Assembly (NCBI GenBank): GCA_017656295.1
Contig: JACDOC010000009.1
Coordinates: forward strand, 33,501-97,500
DNA: 64,000 bases
From: Bacillus sp. (in: firmicutes)
Lineage (GTDB): Bacteria; Bacillota; Bacilli; Bacillales; JACDOC01
Direction of reading: 5' to 3'
Positions 16,850 to 27,444 of this stretch are shown here, piece by piece. The stretch's first letter is position 1; each line of letters begins with the position of its first letter. The notes beneath the pieces are model-generated. The model was not told where the DNA came from. It saw only the letters and a list, made by a program, of their open reading frames with translations, and searched no databases. The translations under genes were made by a program, and so were the position numbers.

Positions 16850-18142
16850 CTAATAGGATATTTGATATTCATTCACTAATCGAAAATAATCCGCAGCAAG
16901 TTTATATTTTCTCTTTTTGTAAAAATAATTCCCTAATTCAGTTAGTAGAAATGTTCTTTTTTTATGCTCATTTATTTTTTCGATGTATGGCAAATAGTTA
17001 GTAGTCACAAAATCGATATATGCTTCTTCAAATGTTCCTTTATTGGGGTGTTGAAGATAATTCATTCGTTTTAAACGGTATTCAATTTCTATTTCCATTT
17101 CTTGAATAGCATGATGGTGTCTTAATTGTTGTAAATAATTATTTGCATCTTCAAAACGTTGTTGCTCAATATAAAGGTCAATTAAATATAATGTTGTCCA
17201 TATCCGTTGCTTATGATGTTCTTCACGGTGTTGAATGCTTTCTTTAAACATCTTTTCAGCTTCTTGATACCACTTTTTTTCAAAATACATATATCCTAGA
17301 TTATGATAAACGCGGGCGAGAATATCGTCCATTTGTAAAGTAGTTGCCAAGTCTAAAATTTGTCGATATTCTTTTTCTGCTGCATGAAAGTTTTTCGTTC
17401 GTGCATAGTTGATTCCTAGAATCATTTTACAGTCAAGGCTTCGTAAATAATTTGTTGTTTCATCATATAATTTTAAGGCAGTTTGGGCGTAGTATACCGC
17501 CATAATACTATTTTGAAGATAACTATACGCCATTGCTAAGTGAAAATATAAATTGCCGTATTTAATCCCTTGTTTCACTAATGTTTTTTCTACGGCTAAT
17601 AAAAATGAAAGACCTTTTTCGTACTGTTGATCGATACATAAATGGACACCCCGAAAGTATTGAAACATAAGCTTTTGTTCTGTAGAAAGGTGTTCCTTAT
17701 TATCCATGAGATTCGTCATGTAGTATTGAGCTTTATGAAAATTTCCAATCGTTAAATAAAAATAATACATTAAAAGGATATAGGATAAGTACAGCTCTGG
17801 CTCCAACTCAATAAAAGATTCAAAAGGTTTGATTTCATCTACTAGTTTTTTGGCTTTTTCAATTTGCCGACATTCTATAGCTTCATAAATTTGATCAAAT
17901 AGCTCTTCTAATTCATCTGTTGGGAACTGATCAAAATCGCTAGGACAGATATTCAAACGTTCACAAAGAAGAAGAAGAATTTCTTCATTTGGTACCACTT
18001 TTCCGGTTTCGATTTTACTTAAATACGTAACCGAGCAAATGCCTTCACATACTTTTTCTTGTGTCCAACCTAATTTTTTTCGTTTGTATCGTAAGTAGCC
18101 TCCTTTGGAAATATTGTGTTTAATATTAAGTAGTTTTAGCAA
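16850..18142 (-). CDS. NprR-like HTH-TPR transcriptional regulator (RNPP family)
   Basis: A 430-residue regulator, near the usual length of NprR/PlcR-class proteins (about 285-425). Residues 15-70 are an XRE helix-turn-helix with GICSVTYLSKIETGKVVPNE, strongly reminiscent of NprR. The rest is a chain of tetratricopeptide repeats, for example YHNLGYMYFEKKWYQEAEKMF and AADYFRLV. Such proteins bind a re-imported oligopeptide in the TPR groove and switch DNA binding on; NprR drives secreted protease genes and also acts on the sporulation phosphorelay. It starts at TTG with AGGAGG ten bases upstream. Convergent with the protease-peptide unit. Confidence 0.82.
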   Translation of the reverse strand: MLKLLNIKHNISKGGYLRYKRKKLGWTQEKVCEGICSVTYLSKIETGKVVPNEEILLLLCERLNICPSDFDQFPTDELEELFDQIYEAIECRQIEKAKKLVDEIKPFESFIELEPELYLSYILLMYYFYLTIGNFHKAQYYMTNLMDNKEHLSTEQKLMFQYFRGVHLCIDQQYEKGLSFLLAVEKTLVKQGIKYGNLYFHLAMAYSYLQNSIMAVYYAQTALKLYDETTNYLRSLDCKMILGINYARTKNFHAAEKEYRQILDLATTLQMDDILARVYHNLGYMYFEKKWYQEAEKMFKESIQHREEHHKQRIWTTLYLIDLYIEQQRFEDANNYLQQLRHHHAIQEMEIEIEYRLKRMNYLQHPNKGTFEEAYIDFVTTNYLPYIEKINEHKKRTFLLTELGNYFYKKRKYKLAADYFRLVNEYQISY

Positions 18143-18230
18143 AATAAGAATACCTCCTATAAAAAGAGATAGAAATTTAATAATTTTCAGTAATATTATA
18201 AGATACTATTGTATAATAAATGAACTCTAT

Positions 18231-18278
18231 AAAAATCCCCTAAACGACTTAGGAGTTTAGTCCTATGTTGTTTAGGGG
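18231..18278 (-). terminator. Terminator-like hairpin upstream of the regulator, downstream side shared with the thioredoxin gene
   Basis: CCCCTAAAC (18237-18245) pairs with GTTTAGGGG (18270-18278); on the minus strand it is followed by ATTTTTA and lies just after the thioredoxin-like gene stop, so it ends the bdb transcript. Confidence 0.75.
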
Positions 18279-18284
18279 AATTTA

Positions 18285-18755
18285 TTAATTTAACACATGT
18301 TCTTTAAACCAATTCTCGAAATATTCTTCGGTGTTGGAGCCTACTGTGCGAGCGACTTCTTGGCCGTTTTCATAATGGACGATGGTTGGGGTGTATTCAA
18401 TGTTGTATTTGTTCCAGCCTTGTTCAAATTCGAGTAAGTTGTATTGAACGAGGTCGACGCCTAATTCGTCCATAAGCGGCATTAAAATAGGCGTGGTTTC
18501 TTTACAATGCGGACAAGTCGGGCTGTAAAAATAAACAGTAATGTCTTCGCCGTTGTTTAATTTGGCTTCTAATTCTTCAGGTAAAATAATGTTTTGATAG
18601 TTTGGGTCGTCTAACTGTTCGATCGTGGCTGGATGGAGATCGTCTTTTCCGTACGGATTGCCTTCTGTTAACTGGTCTTGTTGCATCTTGGTCATAAAAG
18701 CAATCGCTCCAAATAGTGCAAAAATAATAACTAAAAAAATAACAACTTTTTTCAC
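18285..18755 (-). CDS. Membrane-anchored thioredoxin-like protein (CPHC)
   Basis: A 156-residue protein with one N-terminal membrane helix (VVIFLVIIFALFGAIAFM) and an extracytoplasmic thioredoxin fold. The active site is SPTCPHCKETTP, a CPHC motif as in DsbA-like oxidases, and the cis-proline is in IEYTPTIVHY. It overlaps the bdbC gene by four bases, so the pair should act together: BdbC reoxidises this protein, which puts disulfides into secreted proteins. GAGGAGG precedes a GTG start by eight bases. Which Bdb paralogue it matches is unclear, as the length is closer to BdbA than to BdbD. Confidence 0.82.
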   Translation of the reverse strand: MKKVVIFLVIIFALFGAIAFMTKMQQDQLTEGNPYGKDDLHPATIEQLDDPNYQNIILPEELEAKLNNGEDITVYFYSPTCPHCKETTPILMPLMDELGVDLVQYNLLEFEQGWNKYNIEYTPTIVHYENGQEVARTVGSNTEEYFENWFKEHVLN

Positions 18756-19189
18756 CGGTTTTCCTCCTCTTTTTTTAACGTACGATAGACAATGAAACTA
18801 GAAACAAAAATAATGATAAATCCAGTTAATGCTAAAAACGGAATCGTGATAAAGCCAAACCAGTTGATGTATGCACCCGTACAAGGAATTCTGCCGCAAG
18901 CAGGTGCCATTTCCGTTAGAAACGATACTTTTTGAATCGAATAATGGTAGAGGGAGATGCTCATTCCGATAGCTGATAGAACCATGCTATAGAACGAAAT
19001 GGCATAATCTTTTTTTACGACGGCGATACCTAAAATAACGGTAAGTGGGTACATCAAAATTCGTTGATACCAACATAGCTCACACGGTTCGTATTGCATA
19101 ATTTCTGAAAAATAGAGGCTCCCCAAGATCGCGATGACCGAAGCGCACCAGGCGATAAACAGGCTGGTTTCTTTTCGATTGGTTAGCAT
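18752..19189 (-). CDS. bdbC: Disulfide oxidoreductase, DsbB/BdbC family
   Basis: A 145-residue protein with four membrane helices. The first redox pair is CELC in MQYEPCELCWYQR and the second is C..C in PACGRIPCTGAY, the DsbB arrangement. It passes electrons from the thiol oxidase partner to membrane quinone. The ATG at 19189 has AAAGGA nine bases upstream; a TTG nine bases earlier would overlap the ribosome site. Translationally coupled to the thioredoxin-like gene by an overlap of four bases. Two such genes are typical of Bacillus competence and secretion systems. Confidence 0.87.
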   Translation of the reverse strand: MLTNRKETSLFIAWCASVIAILGSLYFSEIMQYEPCELCWYQRILMYPLTVILGIAVVKKDYAISFYSMVLSAIGMSISLYHYSIQKVSFLTEMAPACGRIPCTGAYINWFGFITIPFLALTGFIIIFVSSFIVYRTLKKEEENR

Positions 19190-19300
19190 TTTTTTCAAAT
19201 CCTTTCTTTTTTCTACGTCAAAATTATAGTATGGTAAAAGTAAGAAGTAAAATTAAAAGGTCATTCATGACAAAACGAATGCATATTTTTTTAACGAAAA

Positions 19301-19315
19301 ATGCAAACGGTTGCA
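19301..19315 (+). promoter_or_regulatory. cre site (CcpA) upstream of oligo-1,6-glucosidase
   Basis: ATGCAAACGGTTGCA matches the cre consensus WTGNAANCGNWNNCW at every defined position and is itself nearly palindromic, as also expected for LacI-family sugar repressors. It lies 32 bp before the start codon. Confidence 0.75.
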
Positions 19316-19346
19316 CAAAAAATATAGCGAGGGGAGAAATGGTTGA

Positions 19347-21023
<1,677 letters not shown>

Positions 21024-21030
21024 AAGAAAA

Positions 21031-21077
21031 GGAAGACGAATCCCTATTCTAAATAGGAGGATCGTCTTCCTTTTTTT
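21031..21077 (+). terminator. Terminator of malL, overlapping the tetR 3' end
   Basis: GGAAGACGA (21031-21039) pairs with TCGTCTTCC (21062-21070), extended by an inner stem, then seven T. The hairpin includes the last codons of the convergent regulator. Confidence 0.85.
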
Positions 21078-21663
21078 GGCCCATCAAACCGTAGAAAAAT
21101 AGATGAATCAACTGTTTCGTATGTTTGTCTCGTTGGTCTTCGTTGGAGAATAGGTGTGATTGTTTTGAAATGCCGTCGAATAATAGCTGAATATAAAAGA
21201 GAAGAAGTTCTGGAGAAAGATCATTGGAGATATATCCTTCTTTTTTTCCTTCTTCTAATAGTTCCATTAAATGAGGAATGGATTTTTCAGCAGCAAAGGT
21301 TTGGATGAGTTCCCGAACTGGCCCGGTTGTCATAAAAATCGATTGAATAAAAGAGGGACTTAGCTTTTTCGTTTCTTCAACTTTTGCTTCGACCATTTTC
21401 CCGATTTTTTCTTGAAAAGACAGATCGCTATTTTTTATCTTAAGAAATTGTTGTAATCTCGTTTCAAAATAATTGGATAACACATCAAGGAGTAAGTCTT
21501 CTTTACTGCCAAAATAGTTATAAATCGTCACTGGGGAGACGTTCGCTCGTTGGGCGATATCTTGAATGCTTACCTTTTGGACACCGAAATGGGAAAACAA
21601 ATCGAAGGCCGCCTCACGTATTTGCTGCATTTTTAATTGTTTTCTCCGCTCAAATCCGTTCAT
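21049..21663 (-). CDS. TetR-family transcriptional regulator
   Basis: A 204-residue repressor. The N-terminal helix-turn-helix is plain (IREAAFDLFSHFGVQKVSIQ, then DIAQRANVSPVTIYNYFGSK), followed by an all-helical ligand domain. The ATG at 21663 is preceded by AGAGGTG; a longer frame upstream lacks a ribosome site. It is divergent from the phosphoglucomutase gene but its target is not evident: no clear dyad is seen in the 215-bp spacer and no efflux gene is adjacent. Ligand unknown. Confidence 0.82.
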   Translation of the reverse strand: MNGFERRKQLKMQQIREAAFDLFSHFGVQKVSIQDIAQRANVSPVTIYNYFGSKEDLLLDVLSNYFETRLQQFLKIKNSDLSFQEKIGKMVEAKVEETKKLSPSFIQSIFMTTGPVRELIQTFAAEKSIPHLMELLEEGKKEGYISNDLSPELLLFYIQLLFDGISKQSHLFSNEDQRDKHTKQLIHLFFYGLMGQKKEDDPPI

Positions 21664-21878
21664 AGTTTCACCTCTTAGAACCATCATAAAGAATTTTATT
21701 CCGAGATTCAACGAGAGACGACATCTCCTGTTACGTTTCTTCAACACATTTCCTCTCGTAGTTGTGATACAATGACGAAGGTTTCAAAATATGTCGGATT
21801 TACTCGAAACGTTTTAAAAGGAAATAACTGTTTCATGGGGAAATAAATAAGGGAAAGACTTCTTGTGAGGTGAAATCA

Positions 21879-23621
21879 ATGTCATGGAAAGCAGCATTTG
21901 AACGGTGGGATTCTTTTCCTCAGTTGGATAGCAACTTACGTCAGCAGCTAGATGAATTAAAAAAGGATGAAAAGTTACTTGAAGATGCGTTTTATAAGGA
22001 ACTGGAATTCGGTACAGGGGGCATGCGTGGAGAAATCGGCGTAGGGACGAACCGGATGAACGTGTATACCATTCGAAAAGCCTCGCTCGGCCTGGCCAAA
22101 TACATAGAAACGTTTGGGGAAGAAGCAAAAAAGCGTGGAGTTGTGATCGCTTATGATTCACGCCATCAATCGCCGGAATTTGCAATGGAAGCGGCGAAGA
22201 CCCTAGCGACTCGAGGGATTCAAACATATGTGTTCGATGAACTACGTCCGACACCCGAATTATCGTTTGCCCTTCGTCATTTGCAAGCGTTTTCTGGCAT
22301 CGTGATTACTGCAAGCCATAATCCGCCGGAGTATAACGGATTTAAAGTGTATGGAGAAGACGGGGCTCAGCTACCGCCAGAAGAAGCAGATAAGGTTATT
22401 GAAAAGGTAGCAGAGGTCGAAAACGAATTACTGATTAAGGTAGATGATGAAGCAACGTTAAAAGAAAAGGGGCTCATTCAAATCATCGGGGAAGACGTAG
22501 ACACTGCGTATATTGAAAAGCTCGTATCGATTTCAGAACAACCGAACCTGGCGGTGACCTCCGATATTCGTGTGGTGTTCACCCCGCTTCACGGAACAGC
22601 AAACAAGCCAGTCCGTCGTGCTCTTGAAGCCCTTGGATATAAACATGTAGTCGTTGTTAAAGAACAGGAGCTACCAGATCCAAACTTTTCGACGGTAAAA
22701 GCGCCAAACCCAGAAGAACATGCGGCGTTTGAACTGGCCATTCGAGAAGGAAATCGTGTCGGTGCCGATGTCTTAATTGCAACTGACCCGGATGCGGACC
22801 GTCTTGGGGTCGCTGTAAAAAATCATGCCGGTGAATATGTAGTGTTAACAGGAAATCAAACGGGAGCCCTTTTAATGGACTACATTCTTTCACAAAAGAA
22901 AGAAAAAGGAACACTTCCAGCAAACGGAAAAGTGTTTAAAACGATTGTCACTTCTGAACTTGGACGAAAAGTAGCAGCTTACTATGGTATTCCGACCGAA
23001 GATGTGTTAACCGGTTTTAAATTTATCGGAGAAAAAATGAAACAATATGAAGAGTCTGGTGAGCATACGTTTTTATTCGGTTATGAAGAAAGCTATGGGT
23101 ACTTAATTGGCGATTTCGCTCGCGACAAAGACGCGGTTCAAGCAGCCATCATGGCCGTAGAAGTGTGTGCTCATTATAAAAAGAAAGGAAAAACGTTATA
23201 TGATGCGCTTCTTGATTTGTATGAAAAACACGGCTACTACCGCGAAGGCTTAAAATCACTCACGTTAAAAGGGAAAGAAGGAGCCGAAGCAATTCAGTCC
23301 ATTTTAGCCCAATTCCGTAGAGAACCGTTAAAACAACTCGGGGGAGTAAGCGTCGTTGCTTATGAAGACTATTTAATCCGTGAAAAGTTAGACGTCCAAA
23401 CGGGTCAAAAAGAACCGCTTCACTTACCAAAATCGAACGTATTGAAATATTTCCTTGAAGATGGTTCGTGGGTTTGCTTACGTCCGTCCGGCACCGAACC
23501 AAAAGTGAAATTCTACTTCGGTGTTGTCGGCGAAACACTCGAAGCAAGCGACCAAAAGCTAAAGCAGTACATGGATGAAATGATGGAGAAAATTGATCAA
23601 ATGTTAAATGAGTTGGTGTAG
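21879..23621 (+). CDS. pgcA: Alpha-phosphoglucomutase
   Basis: A 580-residue phosphohexomutase interconverting glucose-1-phosphate and glucose-6-phosphate, which links sugar uptake to UDP-glucose, glycolipid and wall polymer synthesis. The phosphoserine loop [11 protein letters not shown] has S146; the metal loop DPDADR and sugar loop GYEESYGY follow, and the C-terminal phosphate-binding RPSGTEPK is intact. Length matches Bacillus PgcA (YhxB). The ATG at 21879 has GTGAGGTG six bases upstream; the GTG at 21870 is part of that ribosome site. Next to malL, which supplies glucose, though each has its own transcript. Confidence 0.92.
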   Translation: MSWKAAFERWDSFPQLDSNLRQQLDELKKDEKLLEDAFYKELEFGTGGMRGEIGVGTNRMNVYTIRKASLGLAKYIETFGEEAKKRGVVIAYDSRHQSPEFAMEAAKTLATRGIQTYVFDELRPTPELSFALRHLQAFSGIVITASHNPPEYNGFKVYGEDGAQLPPEEADKVIEKVAEVENELLIKVDDEATLKEKGLIQIIGEDVDTAYIEKLVSISEQPNLAVTSDIRVVFTPLHGTANKPVRRALEALGYKHVVVVKEQELPDPNFSTVKAPNPEEHAAFELAIREGNRVGADVLIATDPDADRLGVAVKNHAGEYVVLTGNQTGALLMDYILSQKKEKGTLPANGKVFKTIVTSELGRKVAAYYGIPTEDVLTGFKFIGEKMKQYEESGEHTFLFGYEESYGYLIGDFARDKDAVQAAIMAVEVCAHYKKKGKTLYDALLDLYEKHGYYREGLKSLTLKGKEGAEAIQSILAQFRREPLKQLGGVSVVAYEDYLIREKLDVQTGQKEPLHLPKSNVLKYFLEDGSWVCLRPSGTEPKVKFYFGVVGETLEASDQKLKQYMDEMMEKIDQMLNELV

Positions 23622-23631
23622 TAAAGAATAG

Positions 23632-23663
23632 AAAGCGTCCTCCTTTCATAGGAGGGCGTTTTC
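23632..23663 (+). terminator. Terminator of pgcA
   Basis: AAAGCGTCCTCC (23632-23643) pairs with GGAGGGCGTTTT (23651-23662) with one mismatch, ending in TTTT. Confidence 0.75.
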
Positions 23664-23696
23664 ATTGAAACAAGGGAGTTTTTGTGAGGTGATTGG

Positions 23697-24134
23697 ATGG
23701 AATACAAATGGATTGATCCAAATAGAGATATGGACATGATGACAGGTGTTCTTTCTCTTTATGAAACGATATTTGTTGATTCTGCTGGTCTCTTAGAGCG
23801 TATGAAAACGAAATACAACCTGCTTGTACTAGCTGCGATTCATGAAGGAAAAGTGGTCGGCTTTAAAATGGGCTATGAATTGGAAAAGCATAAATTTTAC
23901 AGCTGGCTTGGAGGAGTTGATCAAGAATACCGAAACAAAGGGATTGGCTCCACGCTAATGACGATGCAGCATCAAATTTTGAAAGAACGTGGATACAAAA
24001 TTGTCCAAACGAAAACAAAAAATAAATGGAAACAAATGCTCATATTGAACCTAAAGCATGGGTTTGACATTATCGGAACGTATACGGACAATAAGGGAGA
24101 ACCAAAGATTATTTTAGAGAAAAAATTAAAATAA
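23697..24134 (+). CDS. GNAT-family N-acetyltransferase
   Basis: A 145-residue GCN5-related acetyltransferase. The acetyl-CoA pyrophosphate loop is in GGVDQEYRNKGIGSTLMTMQ (about residues 72-91), with the Q/RxxGxG pattern R-N-K-G-I-G, followed by ILKERGYKIVQTKT and the C-terminal strand. GTGAGGTG precedes the ATG. It is a single-gene unit ended by a hairpin. The acceptor substrate cannot be deduced. Confidence 0.85.
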   Translation: MEYKWIDPNRDMDMMTGVLSLYETIFVDSAGLLERMKTKYNLLVLAAIHEGKVVGFKMGYELEKHKFYSWLGGVDQEYRNKGIGSTLMTMQHQILKERGYKIVQTKTKNKWKQMLILNLKHGFDIIGTYTDNKGEPKIILEKKLK

Positions 24135-24159
24135 AATCCACTTTAAATTGTTAGCGAAT

Positions 24160-24212
24160 ATGTCGTCGACCACTAGTAGCGTCAAAACCCCAGGGGATCG
24201 ACGACATTTTAT
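24160..24212 (+). terminator. Terminator of the GNAT gene
   Basis: ATGTCGTCGA (24160-24169) pairs with TCGACGACAT (24198-24207), then TTTATTATT. An inner CCCC-GGGG pair lies in the long loop. Confidence 0.75.
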
Positions 24213-24293
24213 TATTAGTTAAAAATGAAAGTAATCCTGAGAAAAATGAAGGAAAACGAAGAAAATCTTTAACCCAAAACCCTTTCGGCTTTA

Positions 24294-24322
24294 TTGAAAA
24301 TGGAAAATAATCCAAGTATAAT
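24294..24322 (+). promoter_or_regulatory. Promoter in front of the mini CRISPR unit
   Basis: TTGAAA (24294-24299), a 17-bp spacer and TATAAT (24317-24322). The expected start near 24329 is about 30 bases before the first repeat. Confidence 0.6.
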
Positions 24323-24359
24323 GGAATAAACATTTCCTAATATTTCAACACTTTTTGGG

Positions 24360-24451
24360 GTTTTTATCTTAACTATGAGGAATTGAAACACTACTACATA
24401 AACGATAAAATCAGCTTTGCGAGGTTTTTATCTTAACTATGAGGGTAAAAC
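24360..24451 (+). CRISPR. Single-spacer CRISPR-like unit (repeat, 34-nt spacer, degenerate repeat)
   Basis: Repeat 1 is 30 nt (24360-24389), beginning GTTTTTATCTTAACTATGAG and ending GGAATTGAAAC. It is of the class known from type I-B/III arrays of Bacillaceae, whose repeats also start GTTTTTAT and end ATTGAAAC. A 34-nt spacer (24390-24423) follows, then a second copy identical for 21 nt (24424-24444) and then diverged (GTAAAAC), as terminal repeats often are. Promoter upstream and terminator downstream frame it. No cas gene occurs in the window. It may be a relic array or a crRNA-like regulatory RNA. Confidence 0.75.
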
Positions 24452-24481
24452 ATAACTCTTTGTATAAATGATTCTGATAAT

Positions 24482-24495
24482 GTTTAACGTTAAAC
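24482..24495. repeat. 14-bp perfect palindrome
   Basis: GTTTAACGTTAAAC, between the CRISPR-like unit and its terminator. Could be an operator or chance; no gene starts nearby. Confidence 0.35.
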
Positions 24496-24504
24496 CTTTT
24501 CTCC

Positions 24505-24531
24505 ACACCAGCCCTGCCTGGTGTTTTTTTT
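24505..24531 (+). terminator. Terminator downstream of the CRISPR-like unit
   Basis: ACACCAG (24505-24511) pairs with CTGGTGT (24518-24524), followed by TTTTTTT. No protein gene precedes it, so it would end the short RNA that starts near 24329. Confidence 0.8.
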
Positions 24532-24635
24532 ATTCTCCTACTTTAGTCTGACAACGGGTCGTACCTTGAACGAATAGGGGAAGGGAGGGTAATTTTGTAT
24601 AATAATTGTAAGACTGTAAGGAAAAGAGGGACGGT

Positions 24636-25748
24636 ATGCAACCTAAACAAAATCACCTCCGTATTTTGAAAGAAATTGCAGAGCTGGTAAATGAAGAGAC
24701 GGCCATTGAGTCATTGCTTTCCGGTGTGTTGAAGAAACTATTGCAGCTAACGGGTTTTTCGACCGGTTGGTTTTTCTTGATCGATGAAAAGGGACGACAC
24801 CAATTAGCAGCGTATGAGAATTTACCACCTGCTCTTTCAGAAAACGGTTGTCAGTCGATGAAAAAAGGTGGTTGTTGGTGTGTTGACCGATTTCGGAATG
24901 GCCGTTTGAATAAAGCAACGAATATCATATCGTGTAAACGGATTGAAGATGTGCTCGAGGAAAAGCGCGAGGAAACGAACGGCATTTTGTATCATGCGAC
25001 GGTGCCGCTTATTTCTGGAAAAGAGCGGTTCGGCTTACTCAATGTCGCCTCGCCCTATAAAAAAGAGTTTACGGACGACGAATTAGCTCTTTTAGAATCG
25101 GTCGCCTTTCAAATTGGCTCGGCGATTAAGCGCATTCGGTTAACGGAAAACGCAAAAGACGTCGCCCTCATGGAAGAGCGTAATCGTTTAGCGCGCGATT
25201 TACATGATTCCGTGAATCAACTGTTGTTTTCTTTGTCGCTAACGGCTCGAGGCGGGATGGAGCAAACCGATTCACCAGAATTAAAAGAAACATTTTCGAC
25301 GATTCAACAGCTCGCGCAAGAAGCGTTAACGGAAATGCGCGCGCTTATTTGGCAGCTGCGTCCAAAAGGATTAGAGCACGGCTTAGTGCAAGCGATTCAA
25401 GCGTATGCGGATGTTCTTGGCTTATCGGTCCAAATGAACGTGAAAGGAGTCGTGAAACTACCGTCTAAAGTCGAGGAAGTGTTATGGCGTATTAGTCAAG
25501 AAGCGTTAAACAATTGTAAAAAGCATGCGGGAGTAAAAGACGTCACCATTCATTTGTATGCCGATCAAGACGAAGTATCGTTGACGATTGCCGATCAAGG
25601 CTGTGGTTTTTATTATTCACCTACATCGGACCTTCCATCGGTTGGCATTCAAAGTATGCGGGAACGTGCTGAATCGATAGGGGGTACCTTTCAATTACAA
25701 ACCAAACCAGGTCAGGGGACGAAAGTAAACGTAACAATTAAATACTAG
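24636..25748 (+). CDS. yhcY: GAF-domain sensor histidine kinase (YhcY-like)
   Basis: A 370-residue cytoplasmic kinase of the NarX/LiaS class. Residues about 15-170 are a GAF sensor domain with cysteines in ENGCQS and GGCWCVDR and in IISCKR, which could bind metal or sense redox. The HisKA_3 box MEERNRLARDLHDSVNQLL carries the phosphorylated histidine, and the ATPase domain has EALNNCKKHAG and GCGFYY..VGIQSMRERA. AAAGAGGG lies before the ATG. It is followed by its response regulator after 13 bases and then yhdA, the gene order of Bacillus subtilis yhcY-yhcZ-yhdA. The signal is unknown. Confidence 0.85.
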   Translation: MQPKQNHLRILKEIAELVNEETAIESLLSGVLKKLLQLTGFSTGWFFLIDEKGRHQLAAYENLPPALSENGCQSMKKGGCWCVDRFRNGRLNKATNIISCKRIEDVLEEKREETNGILYHATVPLISGKERFGLLNVASPYKKEFTDDELALLESVAFQIGSAIKRIRLTENAKDVALMEERNRLARDLHDSVNQLLFSLSLTARGGMEQTDSPELKETFSTIQQLAQEALTEMRALIWQLRPKGLEHGLVQAIQAYADVLGLSVQMNVKGVVKLPSKVEEVLWRISQEALNNCKKHAGVKDVTIHLYADQDEVSLTIADQGCGFYYSPTSDLPSVGIQSMRERAESIGGTFQLQTKPGQGTKVNVTIKY

Positions 25749-25761
25749 GAGGGGAACATAG

Positions 25762-26406
25762 ATGGCCATTCGGGTATTGATTGCCGACGATCATCACGTG
25801 GTTCGACGAGGACTCGTCTTTTTTTTAAAAACACAAAAAGACATTGAGATTGTCGGGGAAGCGAAAAACGGGGAAGAAGCAGTGGAACTAGCGAAAAAGC
25901 TCCAGCCGGATATCGTGTTAATGGATTTAGTCATGCCGGTGATGGATGGAATCGAAGCCACACGAGAAATTAAAAAATCCGTCCCAAATGTAGAGATTTT
26001 AATGCTAACAAGTTTTTCAGACCAAGAGCATGTTATTCCAGCGATTGAAGCAGGAGCCGCTGGGTATCAGTTAAAAGACATTGAACCGGATGAACTGGTG
26101 GAAGCGATTCGTCGGACCGTTCGTGGGGAAAAAACGTTACATCCAAAAGCAACAACGCATTTGTTTCAACGGTTTACCCAAAAAGATACGAAAGACGATC
26201 CGTTTAGCGTGTTAACCAATCGGGAAAAAGAAGTTCTTCAAGAAATCGCGAAAGGGAAAAGCAATAAAGAAATCGCGGCCACACTTTTTATTACCGAAAA
26301 AACGGTCAAATCGCACGTATCACATATTTTAGCCAAATTAAACGTGGCTGATCGAACACAAGCGGCGTTATTTGCGGTCAAACATGGTCTAGTGAAGGAT
26401 GAATAA
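25762..26406 (+). CDS. yhcZ: NarL-family response regulator (YhcZ-like)
   Basis: A 214-residue two-domain regulator. The receiver has the acidic pair at D9-D10, phospho-acceptor D55 in VLMDLVMP, T at LMLTSF and K in YQLKDIEP; the C-terminal LuxR-type helix-turn-helix is LTNREKEVLQEIAKGKSNKE followed by LFITEKTVKSHVSHIL. TAGGAGGGG precedes the ATG, 13 bases after the kinase gene. Partner of the preceding GAF kinase. Targets are not known; the azoreductase gene downstream has its own spacer of 136 bases and could be one. Confidence 0.88.
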   Translation: MAIRVLIADDHHVVRRGLVFFLKTQKDIEIVGEAKNGEEAVELAKKLQPDIVLMDLVMPVMDGIEATREIKKSVPNVEILMLTSFSDQEHVIPAIEAGAAGYQLKDIEPDELVEAIRRTVRGEKTLHPKATTHLFQRFTQKDTKDDPFSVLTNREKEVLQEIAKGKSNKEIAATLFITEKTVKSHVSHILAKLNVADRTQAALFAVKHGLVKDE

Positions 26407-26482
26407 ATCCGACTTTTGACGGAAAGAGGGATTCAAAAAATCGACCGATTTGACGAGGCATTTTCCTTATTCATGCGGATGA

Positions 26483-27049
<567 letters not shown>

Positions 27050-27138
27050 GAATTACGTGCGGATTTTAAGAATAGTTTTTCAAGAAAGAGGTCTGTTGGT
27101 ACGAAGTCAGTGGACTGACATATTAATTGGATGAATTA

Positions 27139-27264
27139 GCAAGTAAATCTCGGAAAACGGCAAGTAAATTCAATGGAATGGAAAGTAAAACTTAGAAAAC
27201 GGAAAGTAAATTCAATGAAATGGAAAGTAAAGTCACCTAGTAAATGAATGAACCTGCAAGTAAA
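27139..27264. repeat. 21-bp periodic repeat array A
   Basis: GCAAGTAAA or GAAAGTAAA starts at 27139, 27160, 27181, 27202 and 27223, exactly 21 bp apart, with variable 12-bp fillers (two alternate types, CTCGGAAAACG-like and TTCAATGGAATG-like). A looser sixth copy of the core is at 27256-27264. All frames contain stops in places, so it is not a coding repeat as it stands. The rest of the gap between yhdA and the MFS gene (27050-27444) shows nothing else. Confidence 0.8.
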
Positions 27265-27444
27265 ATGCCAAAATCAGTGAGCAATTTGCTGGAATTGGCG
27301 AGGAATGATTGCATTACGATAAAAAATCTTTATTGAAAAGAAACGTTAGTCATTTCCATCATGCACTTCCCATGTGGCCAATTAACCCCATTTTGTACCC
27401 CAGTTATCAACCGGCTCACATGTTTCAACGAAAGGGGAAAGACC

